The translations under genes were made by a program, and so were the position numbers. Below are positions 18,361-26,690 of a DNA stretch of 64,000 nt, one piece after another. The notes beneath the pieces were generated by a model that saw nothing but the letters and a program-made list of their open reading frames with translations, made no database searches and was not told the origin of the DNA. Position 1 is the stretch's first letter; each line of letters starts with the position of its first letter. Location of the stretch: the NCBI GenBank assembly GCA_902778165.1, contig CACYWQ010000012.1:39156-103155 (forward strand). Reading direction: 5' to 3'. Source of the stretch: an uncultured Lachnospiraceae bacterium. GTDB lineage: Bacteria; Bacillota; Clostridia; Lachnospirales; Lachnospiraceae.

Positions 18361-18868
18361 TATATATGTTAAGAGGCCCGGAATCGAAAATACAACGGCT
18401 CAGAATACACAAGTGTCGCAGCCTGTGCAGACTAATGTGGCGAACAATAAGAAGGTAAAAGATAAGAAAAGCAGTTTATTGAACATAATAATCATCGTCC
18501 TTACGGTGATATTGTTCTTTCTTTTGGTTACATTCATCGTACAGACAGCTCCAAGAGCGAACAGTTACTATCAGGAGAGCTCGGCAGAGGATCTTATTCG
18601 CCGTATGAATTACAGCGGATACCAGAGAATGCTTGAATCCGTATATGAGAACAGAGTATTGGGCGTGACTGAAGCTGAAAAGCCTGAACTTACCGTTCCT
18701 TATGCAATTGCGGATTATTATGAAGCGGCCTTCATATATAAGGGTTATTCGAAGGCTAAAGCTTCGGGAGCAGACGTATATTTGCAGACCATGAATGATG
18801 CAAAATCAAAGATGGGAGAGTATGCATATATTGCGGATGAAATTGATGAAGAATTAGGGCTTGATTAG
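18344..18868 (+). CDS. single-pass membrane protein of unknown function
   Basis: A 174-residue protein with a Gln/Asn/Thr-rich N-terminus (no Cys pairs), one strong membrane helix at about 44-68 (LLNIIIIVLTVILFFLLV) and a helical extracellular domain (SSAEDLIRRMNYSGYQRMLESVYENRVLG) similar in feel to the previous two. The ribosome site GAGGAGG lies inside the upstream gene, 17 bases of overlap. It is probably part of a three-gene membrane complex with its two neighbours, although this is inference. The stop overlaps the -35 box of the tRNA promoter. Confidence 0.55.
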   Translation: MNVANNIYVKRPGIENTTAQNTQVSQPVQTNVANNKKVKDKKSSLLNIIIIVLTVILFFLLVTFIVQTAPRANSYYQESSAEDLIRRMNYSGYQRMLESVYENRVLGVTEAEKPELTVPYAIADYYEAAFIYKGYSKAKASGADVYLQTMNDAKSKMGEYAYIADEIDEELGLD

Positions 18869-18889
18869 TTGGGAAAGTTCTGTTAGAAT
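18861..18889 (+). promoter_or_regulatory. promoter of tRNA-Pro
   Basis: TTGATT (18861-18866) and TAGAAT (18884-18889) with a 17-base spacer, ending 16 bases before the mature tRNA. It overlaps the end of the upstream gene. Confidence 0.6.
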
Positions 18890-18905
18890 AGTCCGTGGCA
18901 ATAAA

Positions 18906-18980
18906 CGGGGTGTGGCTCAGTTTGGTTAGAGCGCCGTCTTAGGGAGGCGGAGGTCGCAAGTTCGAATCTTGTCACTCCGA
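18906..18980 (+). tRNA. tRNA-Pro (anticodon AGG)
   Basis: 75 bases folding into a full cloverleaf: acceptor CGGGGTG / CACTCCG (one G-U pair), D-stem GCTC/GAGC, anticodon stem CCGTC/GGCGG with loop TTAGGGA, T-stem GCAAG/CTTGT with loop TTCGAAT, and discriminator A73. The anticodon reads AGG, which decodes CCU; G37 and the C1-G72 pair fit proline. No CCA is encoded in the gene. It is the only tRNA in the window. Confidence 0.95.
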
Positions 18981-18984
18981 GCAA

Positions 18985-19016
18985 ACGGGTCGTATATCAA
19001 TACGGCCCGTTTTTGT
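18985..19016 (+). terminator. intrinsic terminator after tRNA-Pro
   Basis: Stem ACGGGTCGTAT / ATACGGCCCGT (11 bp, with one G-U pair) with a four-base loop, then TTTTGTTTT. It ends the short tRNA transcript. Confidence 0.9.
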
Positions 19017-19048
19017 TTTATAACACAGTTTAATAATAGGAGAAGTAA

Positions 19049-19924
19049 ATGAAAATAAGAGAGTTGATCACAGGGGATAAGATCACATTGTCATTTGAGG
19101 TGTTCCCACCCAAGACCGGAGGTAATTTCGATAATGTGTACAATGCAGCCATGGGCGTGGCGAATCTTAATCCAAGCTACATGAGTGTCACATACGGTGC
19201 CGGCGGAAGCACAAGAGGCAACACCCTTAAGATAGCGAGTGATATACAGAATAAGTACGGTGTTGCAACAATAGCGCATCTTACATGTGTGGGTGCCAAG
19301 AAGGAGGATATTCATTCGGCCATAGATGAGATGAGAGCTGCGGGAATAGAGAATATTCTTGCGCTCAGAGGTGATAAGCCCAAGGATTTCGAAGGCGAAC
19401 CCTTCATAGATTATCATTATGCGTCTGAGCTTATAGAAGAGATCCGTTCATATGCCGGAGAGGATGCATTCTGCATCGGAGGAGCTTGTTACCCCGAGGG
19501 TCATGTGGATGCTGTTAATAAATCAGAAGATATCGATCATCTTAAATTAAAGGTTGATGCCGGATGTGAATTCTTAACAACCCAGATGTTTTTTGATAAC
19601 AATATTTTCTATAACTTCTTATACAGAGTTAAAGACAAGGGAATTACGGTTCCGGTTATTCCGGGTATCATGCCCATCACCAGAGCGAGTCAGGTAGCCA
19701 ATGCAGTCAGCATGTCGGGTACCAATATGCCTGAGAGATTCCGCAATCTTGTGGATCGATTCGGTGATAATCCCGATGCCATGCAGCAGGCGGGTATAGC
19801 CTATGCCACGGATCAGATAATAGATCTTATAGCCAACGGCGTTAATCATATACATGTTTATTCCATGAATAAGCCGGAAGTGGCAAGAGCATTGCAGAAT
19901 AATCTAAGTAAGATAATCATATAA
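19049..19924 (+). CDS. metF: methylenetetrahydrofolate reductase
   Basis: A 291-residue FAD-dependent enzyme that reduces 5,10-methylene-THF to 5-methyl-THF for methionine synthesis or one-carbon flux. The motifs SFEVFPPKTGG, SVTYGAGGSTRGNTL, AHLTCVGA and LALRGDKP are present, with the GACYPEGHVD and FLTTQMFFDN stretches further on. AGGAG precedes the ATG. It is a single-gene unit after the tRNA terminator and does not form an obvious operon with the next gene. Confidence 0.94.
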   Translation: MKIRELITGDKITLSFEVFPPKTGGNFDNVYNAAMGVANLNPSYMSVTYGAGGSTRGNTLKIASDIQNKYGVATIAHLTCVGAKKEDIHSAIDEMRAAGIENILALRGDKPKDFEGEPFIDYHYASELIEEIRSYAGEDAFCIGGACYPEGHVDAVNKSEDIDHLKLKVDAGCEFLTTQMFFDNNIFYNFLYRVKDKGITVPVIPGIMPITRASQVANAVSMSGTNMPERFRNLVDRFGDNPDAMQQAGIAYATDQIIDLIANGVNHIHVYSMNKPEVARALQNNLSKIII

Positions 19925-19983
19925 TACATATACAAACCAAAACAAAATAAAATATCAGAGCCGATCTTACAGACAGAAAGAAG

Positions 19984-22452
19984 ATGAATGAATTGAACAA
20001 AGATAAGATCAGGGAACAGCAGGGAAGTTCAATAATACTTAAGATTTGTGCTTTTATAGTGGATAAGAGGAATCTATTCTTCCTCGTATTCGGTATATTG
20101 GCAATATTCTCAGTCATAGCCAGAAACTGGGTTGGCGTTGAGAATGACATGGCGGCGTATCTTCCGCAGTCCACGGAGACAAGACAGGGTCTTGATCTTA
20201 TGGAAGAGGAATTCGTAACCTACGGCAGTTGTACCATAATGGTGGCCAATATCTCTTATGAACAGGGTGAGAAGATTAGAGATGACATCGAGGGCATAGA
20301 CGGCGTATTCTCCGTAGATTATGATGACAGCGCCAAGCACTATAATAACGGATCGGGTTGCTTTAATGTAACGTTTATATATCCGGAAGAAGATGACAGA
20401 TGTCTGGAATCCCTTGATAAGGTCAAGGAATACATTGCACCATTCGACAGTTATCTTAAGACAAGCCTCGGTAATGTGCAGGCTGATCTTATAAATGATG
20501 AGATGAAGGTTATCTCTGCCATAGTCGTTGTGATAGTGCTGTCGGTTCTGCTGCTTACGACTCAGGCATATGCCGAGATACCGGTTCTGTTAATTACATT
20601 CGGCGCATCTGCATTGTTGCAGATGGGCTCTAATTTCATATTCGGTACCATATCTTTCGTATCGGATTCAGTGACAATAGTATTGCAGTTGGCGCTGTCT
20701 ATCGATTACGCAATCATTTTCCTTAACAGATACAAAGAAGAACATGCGGATAAAGAGCCAAGAGAGGCTGTTATTACTGCATTGTCCAAAGCCATACCCG
20801 AGATATCGGGCTCTTCGCTTACAACCATAGGCGGTCTTATAGCCATGACCTTCATGCAGTATAAGATGGGACCTGATATGGGTATTGTGCTTATCAAGGC
20901 AATATTGCTCTCATTGGTCGGAGTATTCCTGCTTATGCCCGGTGTGATAATGATATTCGCCGATCTTATGGAGAAGACCAAGCATAAGAACTTTATACCC
21001 AAGATACCTTTCGTGGGTAAATTCGCATATGCGACACGATTCTTTATTCCGCCGATATTTGCGGTCATAATCGTGGCGGCATTCTTCGTATCGGATAAAT
21101 GTAATTACGTATACGGATATTCTACGGTTGTTCCTCCTATAGAGAATGAAGTACAAGTGGCGGAGAGAATGATTGGAGAGAACTTCGAATCTCCCAATCT
21201 TGTGGCAATGATGGTTCCTACGGGCAATTATGAAGCTGAGAAGAGGCTTATAGAGGAACTTGAGAGCAGAGAAGAAGTTGATTATTGTCAGGGTCTTGCC
21301 AACATCGAAGCGATAGACGGTTATATGCTTGCCGATAAGTTGACTCCCAGGCAGTTCTCGGAACTTATAGATCTGGATTATGAAGTGGCGGAATTAATAT
21401 ATGCGGCATATGCCATAAATGATAAGGACTATGCGAAAGTGGTCAACGGACTTGAATCATACAAAGTTCCGCTTATTGATATGTTCATCTTCGTTAAACA
21501 AGAGGTTGATGAGGGATATGTAACGCTTGATGAGGATCTGTATAAGACGCTTGATGATGCTTACAGACAGATGATGTTTGCCAAGAAACAGCTTAAGGGC
21601 GAGAATTATTCGAGGATTTTAGTGTATCTCACGCTCCCGGAGGAGTCAGATGAGACATATGTATTCCTGGATCGGATGCATGAGATGGCATCAAGGTATT
21701 ATCCGGGTGGCAAGGTATTATTATGCGGAGAATGTGTCAGCCAACTTGACTTACGTAATACTTTCTCAAGAGATAATAAGGTCGTTAATATAGTATCAAT
21801 ACTCGTCGTATTGGTGGTGCTTCTGTTTACGTTTAAGTCGGCAGGAATGCCTGTGCTTCTTATTGCCGTGATTCAGGGATGTATATGGATCAACTTCTCA
21901 TTCTCGACGGTGATGCATCAGAATATATTCTTCCTAGGCTATCTGATAGTAAGCTCCATTCAGATGGGTGCCAATATCGATTACGCCATAGTAATAGCCA
22001 GCAGATATACGGAATTAAGGGAGAGCATGGACAGGCGTGAAGCAATAATAGATACGATGAATCTCTCATTCCCGACTATTATTACTTCAGGACCGATGCT
22101 TGCATTTGCCGGAATAACCATAGGAAGGCTTACATCGGATGTAGCCATATATAACATCGGACAGACACTTGGCCGAGGAACGATCATATCCATATTTATC
22201 ACAATGTTTGTATTGCCTCAGATTCTTCTTGTAGGCGATAAGGTTATCGCACGTACGGCATTTGTTATGAATATGCCGATCAGACAGAAAGAACTATCCG
22301 GTATCACAAGAGTGGACGGATTGGTAAGAGGAGAAATAAACGGTGTGTTCACCGGTTATATGAGAGGTATAGTCAGAGGCGATATCAACGCATATGTTGA
22401 AAGCGGAGATGTGAAGGAACTTACTGAGGAGGTGGCAAATGATGAAGAATAG
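19984..22452 (+). CDS. RND/MMPL-family membrane transporter
   Basis: An 822-residue protein with twelve predicted helices in two halves: one helix (about 33-53), a large extracellular domain, five helices, then the same again. Each half has the DYA-x(6)-RY motif typical of MMPL proteins (SIDYAIIFLNRYKEE and ANIDYAIVIASRYTE), with the proton-relay Asp in each. It likely uses the proton gradient to move a lipid, peptide or hydrophobic compound to the outside. The last 14 bases overlap the following GLUG-repeat surface protein gene, so the two form a translation-coupled pair. Confidence 0.85.
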   Translation: MNELNKDKIREQQGSSIILKICAFIVDKRNLFFLVFGILAIFSVIARNWVGVENDMAAYLPQSTETRQGLDLMEEEFVTYGSCTIMVANISYEQGEKIRDDIEGIDGVFSVDYDDSAKHYNNGSGCFNVTFIYPEEDDRCLESLDKVKEYIAPFDSYLKTSLGNVQADLINDEMKVISAIVVVIVLSVLLLTTQAYAEIPVLLITFGASALLQMGSNFIFGTISFVSDSVTIVLQLALSIDYAIIFLNRYKEEHADKEPREAVITALSKAIPEISGSSLTTIGGLIAMTFMQYKMGPDMGIVLIKAILLSLVGVFLLMPGVIMIFADLMEKTKHKNFIPKIPFVGKFAYATRFFIPPIFAVIIVAAFFVSDKCNYVYGYSTVVPPIENEVQVAERMIGENFESPNLVAMMVPTGNYEAEKRLIEELESREEVDYCQGLANIEAIDGYMLADKLTPRQFSELIDLDYEVAELIYAAYAINDKDYAKVVNGLESYKVPLIDMFIFVKQEVDEGYVTLDEDLYKTLDDAYRQMMFAKKQLKGENYSRILVYLTLPEESDETYVFLDRMHEMASRYYPGGKVLLCGECVSQLDLRNTFSRDNKVVNIVSILVVLVVLLFTFKSAGMPVLLIAVIQGCIWINFSFSTVMHQNIFFLGYLIVSSIQMGANIDYAIVIASRYTELRESMDRREAIIDTMNLSFPTIITSGPMLAFAGITIGRLTSDVAIYNIGQTLGRGTIISIFITMFVLPQILLVGDKVIARTAFVMNMPIRQKELSGITRVDGLVRGEINGVFTGYMRGIVRGDINAYVESGDVKELTEEVANDEE

Positions 22453-25400
22453 AAATAGCATGCCCCTTGGTAAGCGACTTGTATGTCTTATAAGCATAAT
22501 GACACTAATGTCATATATGTTAATACCCTTGCGCGCATATGCAACGATCAACTTATCGGAGAATAGTATTGTCGAATCCGCGGAGTCGGATGAAGCAACA
22601 GATGACGGTGATAATATACAACACGGAGGCATCATAGAGGAAGCAGGGACTTCGGATGATGATAACGTGGAGTGGGAGACCGTTGAAATATCCACTGCGG
22701 AAGAACTTATTGATTTCGCATCCAAATGCAACTATAACAGCTATTCTGAGAATAAGATCGTTAAGCTTACATCCGATATCACTCTTGCGGGATCGGGATA
22801 TGAGCCCATGGCGATATTCTGCGGAGTGTTCGACGGGGGCGGTCACAAGATAGAGGGATTCTTATACTCAGACACCCGCAGTTTTGCCGGATTCATATGC
22901 AAAACAACACCTTCTGCAACTGTTATGAATCTTACCATAGGTGGCAATATCACTCCTGCAAACAGGCAGATGGTCATGGGCGGTATAGTGGGTGATAATT
23001 ACGGCCTAATTAAGAACTGTAAGTATGTAGGAATAGTGAAAGGCCATGACTATGTGGGAGGAATAACGGGATACAATGAGTCTGTCGGAAGAGTGATGGA
23101 TTGTTCATCCTACGGACAGATATCGGGTCAGCATTATGTGGGCGGTATAGCGGGAGCCAATGCCGGCGGAATATACAGATGCACTAATGAAGCCGATATC
23201 AATACTACCAATGAGGATAAGAAGGCCGACTTCGATGATATAGATGTTGATAAATACTTAGGCGGAATTCTGGATATAAGCGGTAAGGGAAGTGAGGCCA
23301 AGGAGATCAATGCTGCCAACAGTTCGATAGATATAGGCGGAATTGCTGGGTATTCCATGGGTGTTGTGGAATACTGTAATAACCCGGGTAATGTGGGATA
23401 TGAGCATGTAGGATACAACGTAGGCGGCATAGTAGGCAGACAGAGCGGATACGTGCACGGATGCACCAATGAAGGTAAGATACTCGGACGTAAGGATGTG
23501 GGCGGTATAGTCGGTCAGGCGGAGCCGTATGTGGATATGGATCTGTCCGAAGATACCATAAGCAAGCTTACGACCAATATCAACGAACTGCATGATCTTA
23601 TTTCGGGTACGCTTACGGATTCGGATAATCAATCGGATGTGATCACCGAGAGGTTATCTTTAATACAGAAATTTACAAACGATGCTCTGGCCGATATAGA
23701 TTATCTTTCGGGAGAAACGATCAATTGGGCCAACGGTATGACAGGTGCCGCCAATGATGCGTTGGGTCGCGTGGATTATGTGATCGATGAATCATCTAAG
23801 GACGGCGGAGCCATAGATCAGAGCAGGAATGCGGCCTCTAATGTGGGTAAGGCGGCGGATGCATTGGCAGAAGCAGCCGATGCGGCGAATATATATAATT
23901 ATATGTCCGATGAAGAGACTGTAAGATATGATGCTGCCAAGAACCGAATTAAGGCTAACAGTGATGAGTATAACGGATATTATGAGGAGTATCTGCAGAA
24001 TAATCCCGGAGATACCGTCGACGCTAAGACTCATGCGGAAGCAGAATATACTGCTGCGCATCCCTTACATACATATGAGCAGGATGTGAAGGATGATGCG
24101 GACATAATGGCGGAAATAATCGCGGCACATGAAGGAGAGATGTCTTCAGATGCGACCCAATCAACGCAGTCTGCCATGGATGCATTATCGGATGCAGGTG
24201 ATAATCTGTCGGAAGCTGCTTCGGATGTGGATGGTATTGTAGGCAATCTAAGCGGCAGGGATGATATTGCTCTTCCTTATCTGAGTGACGGATACAAATC
24301 CCGCACAAGCTCTTTCATGGCAGCATTACAGGGCATGTCGGATAACATGGGGCAGCTTAATAATGAGCTTAACAATTCAAGCAGTGTATTAACCGATGAT
24401 ATGCAGAAGGTCAATGACAGTTTTAATTCAATCATGTTGTTATTTACCGATGCATTAAGTACGGCTCTTAACATGGATTATGAAGCCATATATGAAGATG
24501 AATCACTGGATGTTGCGCTTAATTCCACGCAGGGTACTATAGCTGATTGTACCAATAACGGTACTGTATACGGTGATATAGATACAGCGGGAATAGCAGG
24601 AACGATGGCCATAGAGTATGACTTTGATTTGGAAAGTGATACCACGGGCATTAAGGATTCTAAAGCGGGTGCAGTATATAAGACCAAGTGTGTATTAAGA
24701 GATGATGTCAATAACGGAAGGATCACATCGCACAAAAGCTATGCAGGCGGTCAGACCGGATTGCAGGAGATGGGTATTATAACCGGATGTGCTAATTATG
24801 GCAGGATAGTAAGTACTTCAGGAGGATATGTAGGCGGAATAGCCGGAAGCTCGGTATCGGATATTCATAACAGTTATTCCAAATGTATATTATCGGGCAG
24901 TCAGTATATAGGAGGTATTGCCGGATACGGTTGCAATATCAGACAGTGTGTATCCATGCCGTCCATAAATGACGGAGACAGTTTCATAGGAGCGATTGCG
25001 GGAGAGGTAAGTGATAATTATCACATAGAGGATAATCATTTCTGCTCTAAGACTTTGGGAGGAATCGACAGGATAAGCTATGAGGGAATGGCAGTTCCCG
25101 TAAGTTATGATGAACTGTGCAGGATACCTGGTATACCTGTTGACTTCAAGACTATAGTCGTCGCATTTCTGTCGGGAGATGATGAAGTCGGAAGAGTAAA
25201 TATAGGATATGGGGAGAGTATCGGACCTGATATGTACCCGGAGTCTTATGTTGATGAAGAACATTATATTAAATGGAATACAGACGGGCTTGATGATATT
25301 ACGGAGGATGCGGAGATAACAGGTGAAGAGTGCAGATTCCTTACGACCATCGCATCTTCAAGATTAAGAGGAAACGGCCAGTCGGTAATCCTGGCAGACG

Positions 25401-25843
25401 GAAGATTTAAGGACGGGCAGGAACTTATATGCGATGAATATAAAGATATTCCTGAGGGTAAGAATGTCAGTGATTCGGTAGCAGGGAAACTTATTGAAAG
25501 ATGGGAAGTAACAATACCGGATGACGGAAGCGCAAGCCACCGTATAAGGGTGCAGGCGCCGGATGGCATCAAGTCATATGATATATACATAGACAACGGT
25601 AACGGATATTATAAGATGCCTGCCGAGAAGATGGGAATGTATGAAACAGTTCTTGCAGAGGGTAATAATTTAAGCTTGTTGCTTGTTAATACATCGATAT
25701 CGAAATGGGTGTATTGCGCATGCGGTGTAATCGCAGGTATAATAGTTCTGTGTACGGTCATTCTGTTAATAAGAAACAGCAAGTTCGGAATTAAATCAGA
25801 GGGTAATAAGACTAAGGAGGATAATAATGGCGATACTAAGTGA
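22442..25843 (+). CDS. large GLUG-repeat surface protein, membrane anchored
   Basis: A 1133-residue secreted protein. The signal peptide runs to about residue 30 (LVCLISIMTLMSYMLIPLRAYA). Repeats of GLUG type (GGIVGDNYG, VGGITGYN, VGGIAGAN, IGGIAGYS, VGGIVGRQSG) lie in residues about 110-365 and again about 695-845. Between them is a roughly 320-residue helical, Ala/Asp-rich region with coiled-coil character. The C-terminus has a membrane helix followed by a basic tail, so it is anchored with the body outside. AGGAGGT lies eight bases before ATG 22442; ATG 22439 is also possible. It is coupled to the MMPL transporter, with which it probably works. Confidence 0.8.
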   Translation: MKNRNSMPLGKRLVCLISIMTLMSYMLIPLRAYATINLSENSIVESAESDEATDDGDNIQHGGIIEEAGTSDDDNVEWETVEISTAEELIDFASKCNYNSYSENKIVKLTSDITLAGSGYEPMAIFCGVFDGGGHKIEGFLYSDTRSFAGFICKTTPSATVMNLTIGGNITPANRQMVMGGIVGDNYGLIKNCKYVGIVKGHDYVGGITGYNESVGRVMDCSSYGQISGQHYVGGIAGANAGGIYRCTNEADINTTNEDKKADFDDIDVDKYLGGILDISGKGSEAKEINAANSSIDIGGIAGYSMGVVEYCNNPGNVGYEHVGYNVGGIVGRQSGYVHGCTNEGKILGRKDVGGIVGQAEPYVDMDLSEDTISKLTTNINELHDLISGTLTDSDNQSDVITERLSLIQKFTNDALADIDYLSGETINWANGMTGAANDALGRVDYVIDESSKDGGAIDQSRNAASNVGKAADALAEAADAANIYNYMSDEETVRYDAAKNRIKANSDEYNGYYEEYLQNNPGDTVDAKTHAEAEYTAAHPLHTYEQDVKDDADIMAEIIAAHEGEMSSDATQSTQSAMDALSDAGDNLSEAASDVDGIVGNLSGRDDIALPYLSDGYKSRTSSFMAALQGMSDNMGQLNNELNNSSSVLTDDMQKVNDSFNSIMLLFTDALSTALNMDYEAIYEDESLDVALNSTQGTIADCTNNGTVYGDIDTAGIAGTMAIEYDFDLESDTTGIKDSKAGAVYKTKCVLRDDVNNGRITSHKSYAGGQTGLQEMGIITGCANYGRIVSTSGGYVGGIAGSSVSDIHNSYSKCILSGSQYIGGIAGYGCNIRQCVSMPSINDGDSFIGAIAGEVSDNYHIEDNHFCSKTLGGIDRISYEGMAVPVSYDELCRIPGIPVDFKTIVVAFLSGDDEVGRVNIGYGESIGPDMYPESYVDEEHYIKWNTDGLDDITEDAEITGEECRFLTTIASSRLRGNGQSVILADGRFKDGQELICDEYKDIPEGKNVSDSVAGKLIERWEVTIPDDGSASHRIRVQAPDGIKSYDIYIDNGNGYYKMPAEKMGMYETVLAEGNNLSLLLVNTSISKWVYCACGVIAGIIVLCTVILLIRNSKFGIKSEGNKTKEDNNGDTK

Positions 25844-26645
25844 TCAGCATATGCATTCCACATATTCGGGTGATGCGAAGGATACTATGGAGACTATGAT
25901 CCTCTCCGCAATAGATAAGGGCCTTACGCATATAAGTTTTACCGAGCATATGGACTTCGGCTACCCGTATCTTAAAGGCGAAGAGGGAATGTTTGATCTA
26001 AATACCGATGCTTATCTGTATGAACTACTTACGATGAGAGCCAAATATCAGGATAAAATAAGGATTACCTTCGGTGTGGAGCTTGGCCTTGATCTTGCCG
26101 AGGTGCGCAATAATGCGATATATGCCAAGAGTCATGAATTTGATCTGATAATCGCCAGTATCCATACTGTAGATAAAGTGGATCCGTATTATCCGCAGTA
26201 CTTCGAGGGTAAGACTGAGGAAGAGGCTTACGGACTGTACTTTACCCGTATGTATGAGAACCTCCTTAAATTCGAGAATTTCGACATATTGGGACACATT
26301 GACTATATAGTAAGATACGGCCCGAATAAAGATGAGAATTATCGATATGAGGTATATAAAGATACGATAGACAAAATCCTTAAATACCTTATAGAGCATG
26401 AGAAAGGATTGGAGATCAATACTGCGGGACTTAGAAGAGGGCTTAAACAGGTACATCCTTACCTTGATGTCTTAAAGAAATACAAGGAACTCGGCGGTGA
26501 GATAGTTACTGTGGGATCCGATGCGCATAACAGGGATGATATTGCAAAGGGATTTGATAAGGCGGAAGAGGCACTTAAAGAATGCGGATTTAAATACTAC
26601 TCTATCATAGAGAATCGTATTGCCGAATATAAGAAACTGGCATAA
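25827..26645 (+). CDS. PHP-domain histidinol-phosphatase-type enzyme
   Basis: A 272-residue PHP phosphoesterase, closest to HisK-type histidinol-phosphatase, which yields histidinol in histidine synthesis. Metal-binding motifs are in place: DQHMHSTYSGD, TEHMDFG, ASIHTVD, GHIDYIVRYG and GSDAHNRDD. The GG-rich ribosome site AAGGAGG lies inside the end of the GLUG gene, which it overlaps by 17 bases. No other his genes are nearby, so the phosphatase could instead use another phosphomonoester. Confidence 0.85.
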   Translation: MAILSDQHMHSTYSGDAKDTMETMILSAIDKGLTHISFTEHMDFGYPYLKGEEGMFDLNTDAYLYELLTMRAKYQDKIRITFGVELGLDLAEVRNNAIYAKSHEFDLIIASIHTVDKVDPYYPQYFEGKTEEEAYGLYFTRMYENLLKFENFDILGHIDYIVRYGPNKDENYRYEVYKDTIDKILKYLIEHEKGLEINTAGLRRGLKQVHPYLDVLKKYKELGGEIVTVGSDAHNRDDIAKGFDKAEEALKECGFKYYSIIENRIAEYKKLA

Positions 26646-26690
26646 AATAGTATATTGTGAGGGGTATACGGGAGTCAGTGAGGATTATAA

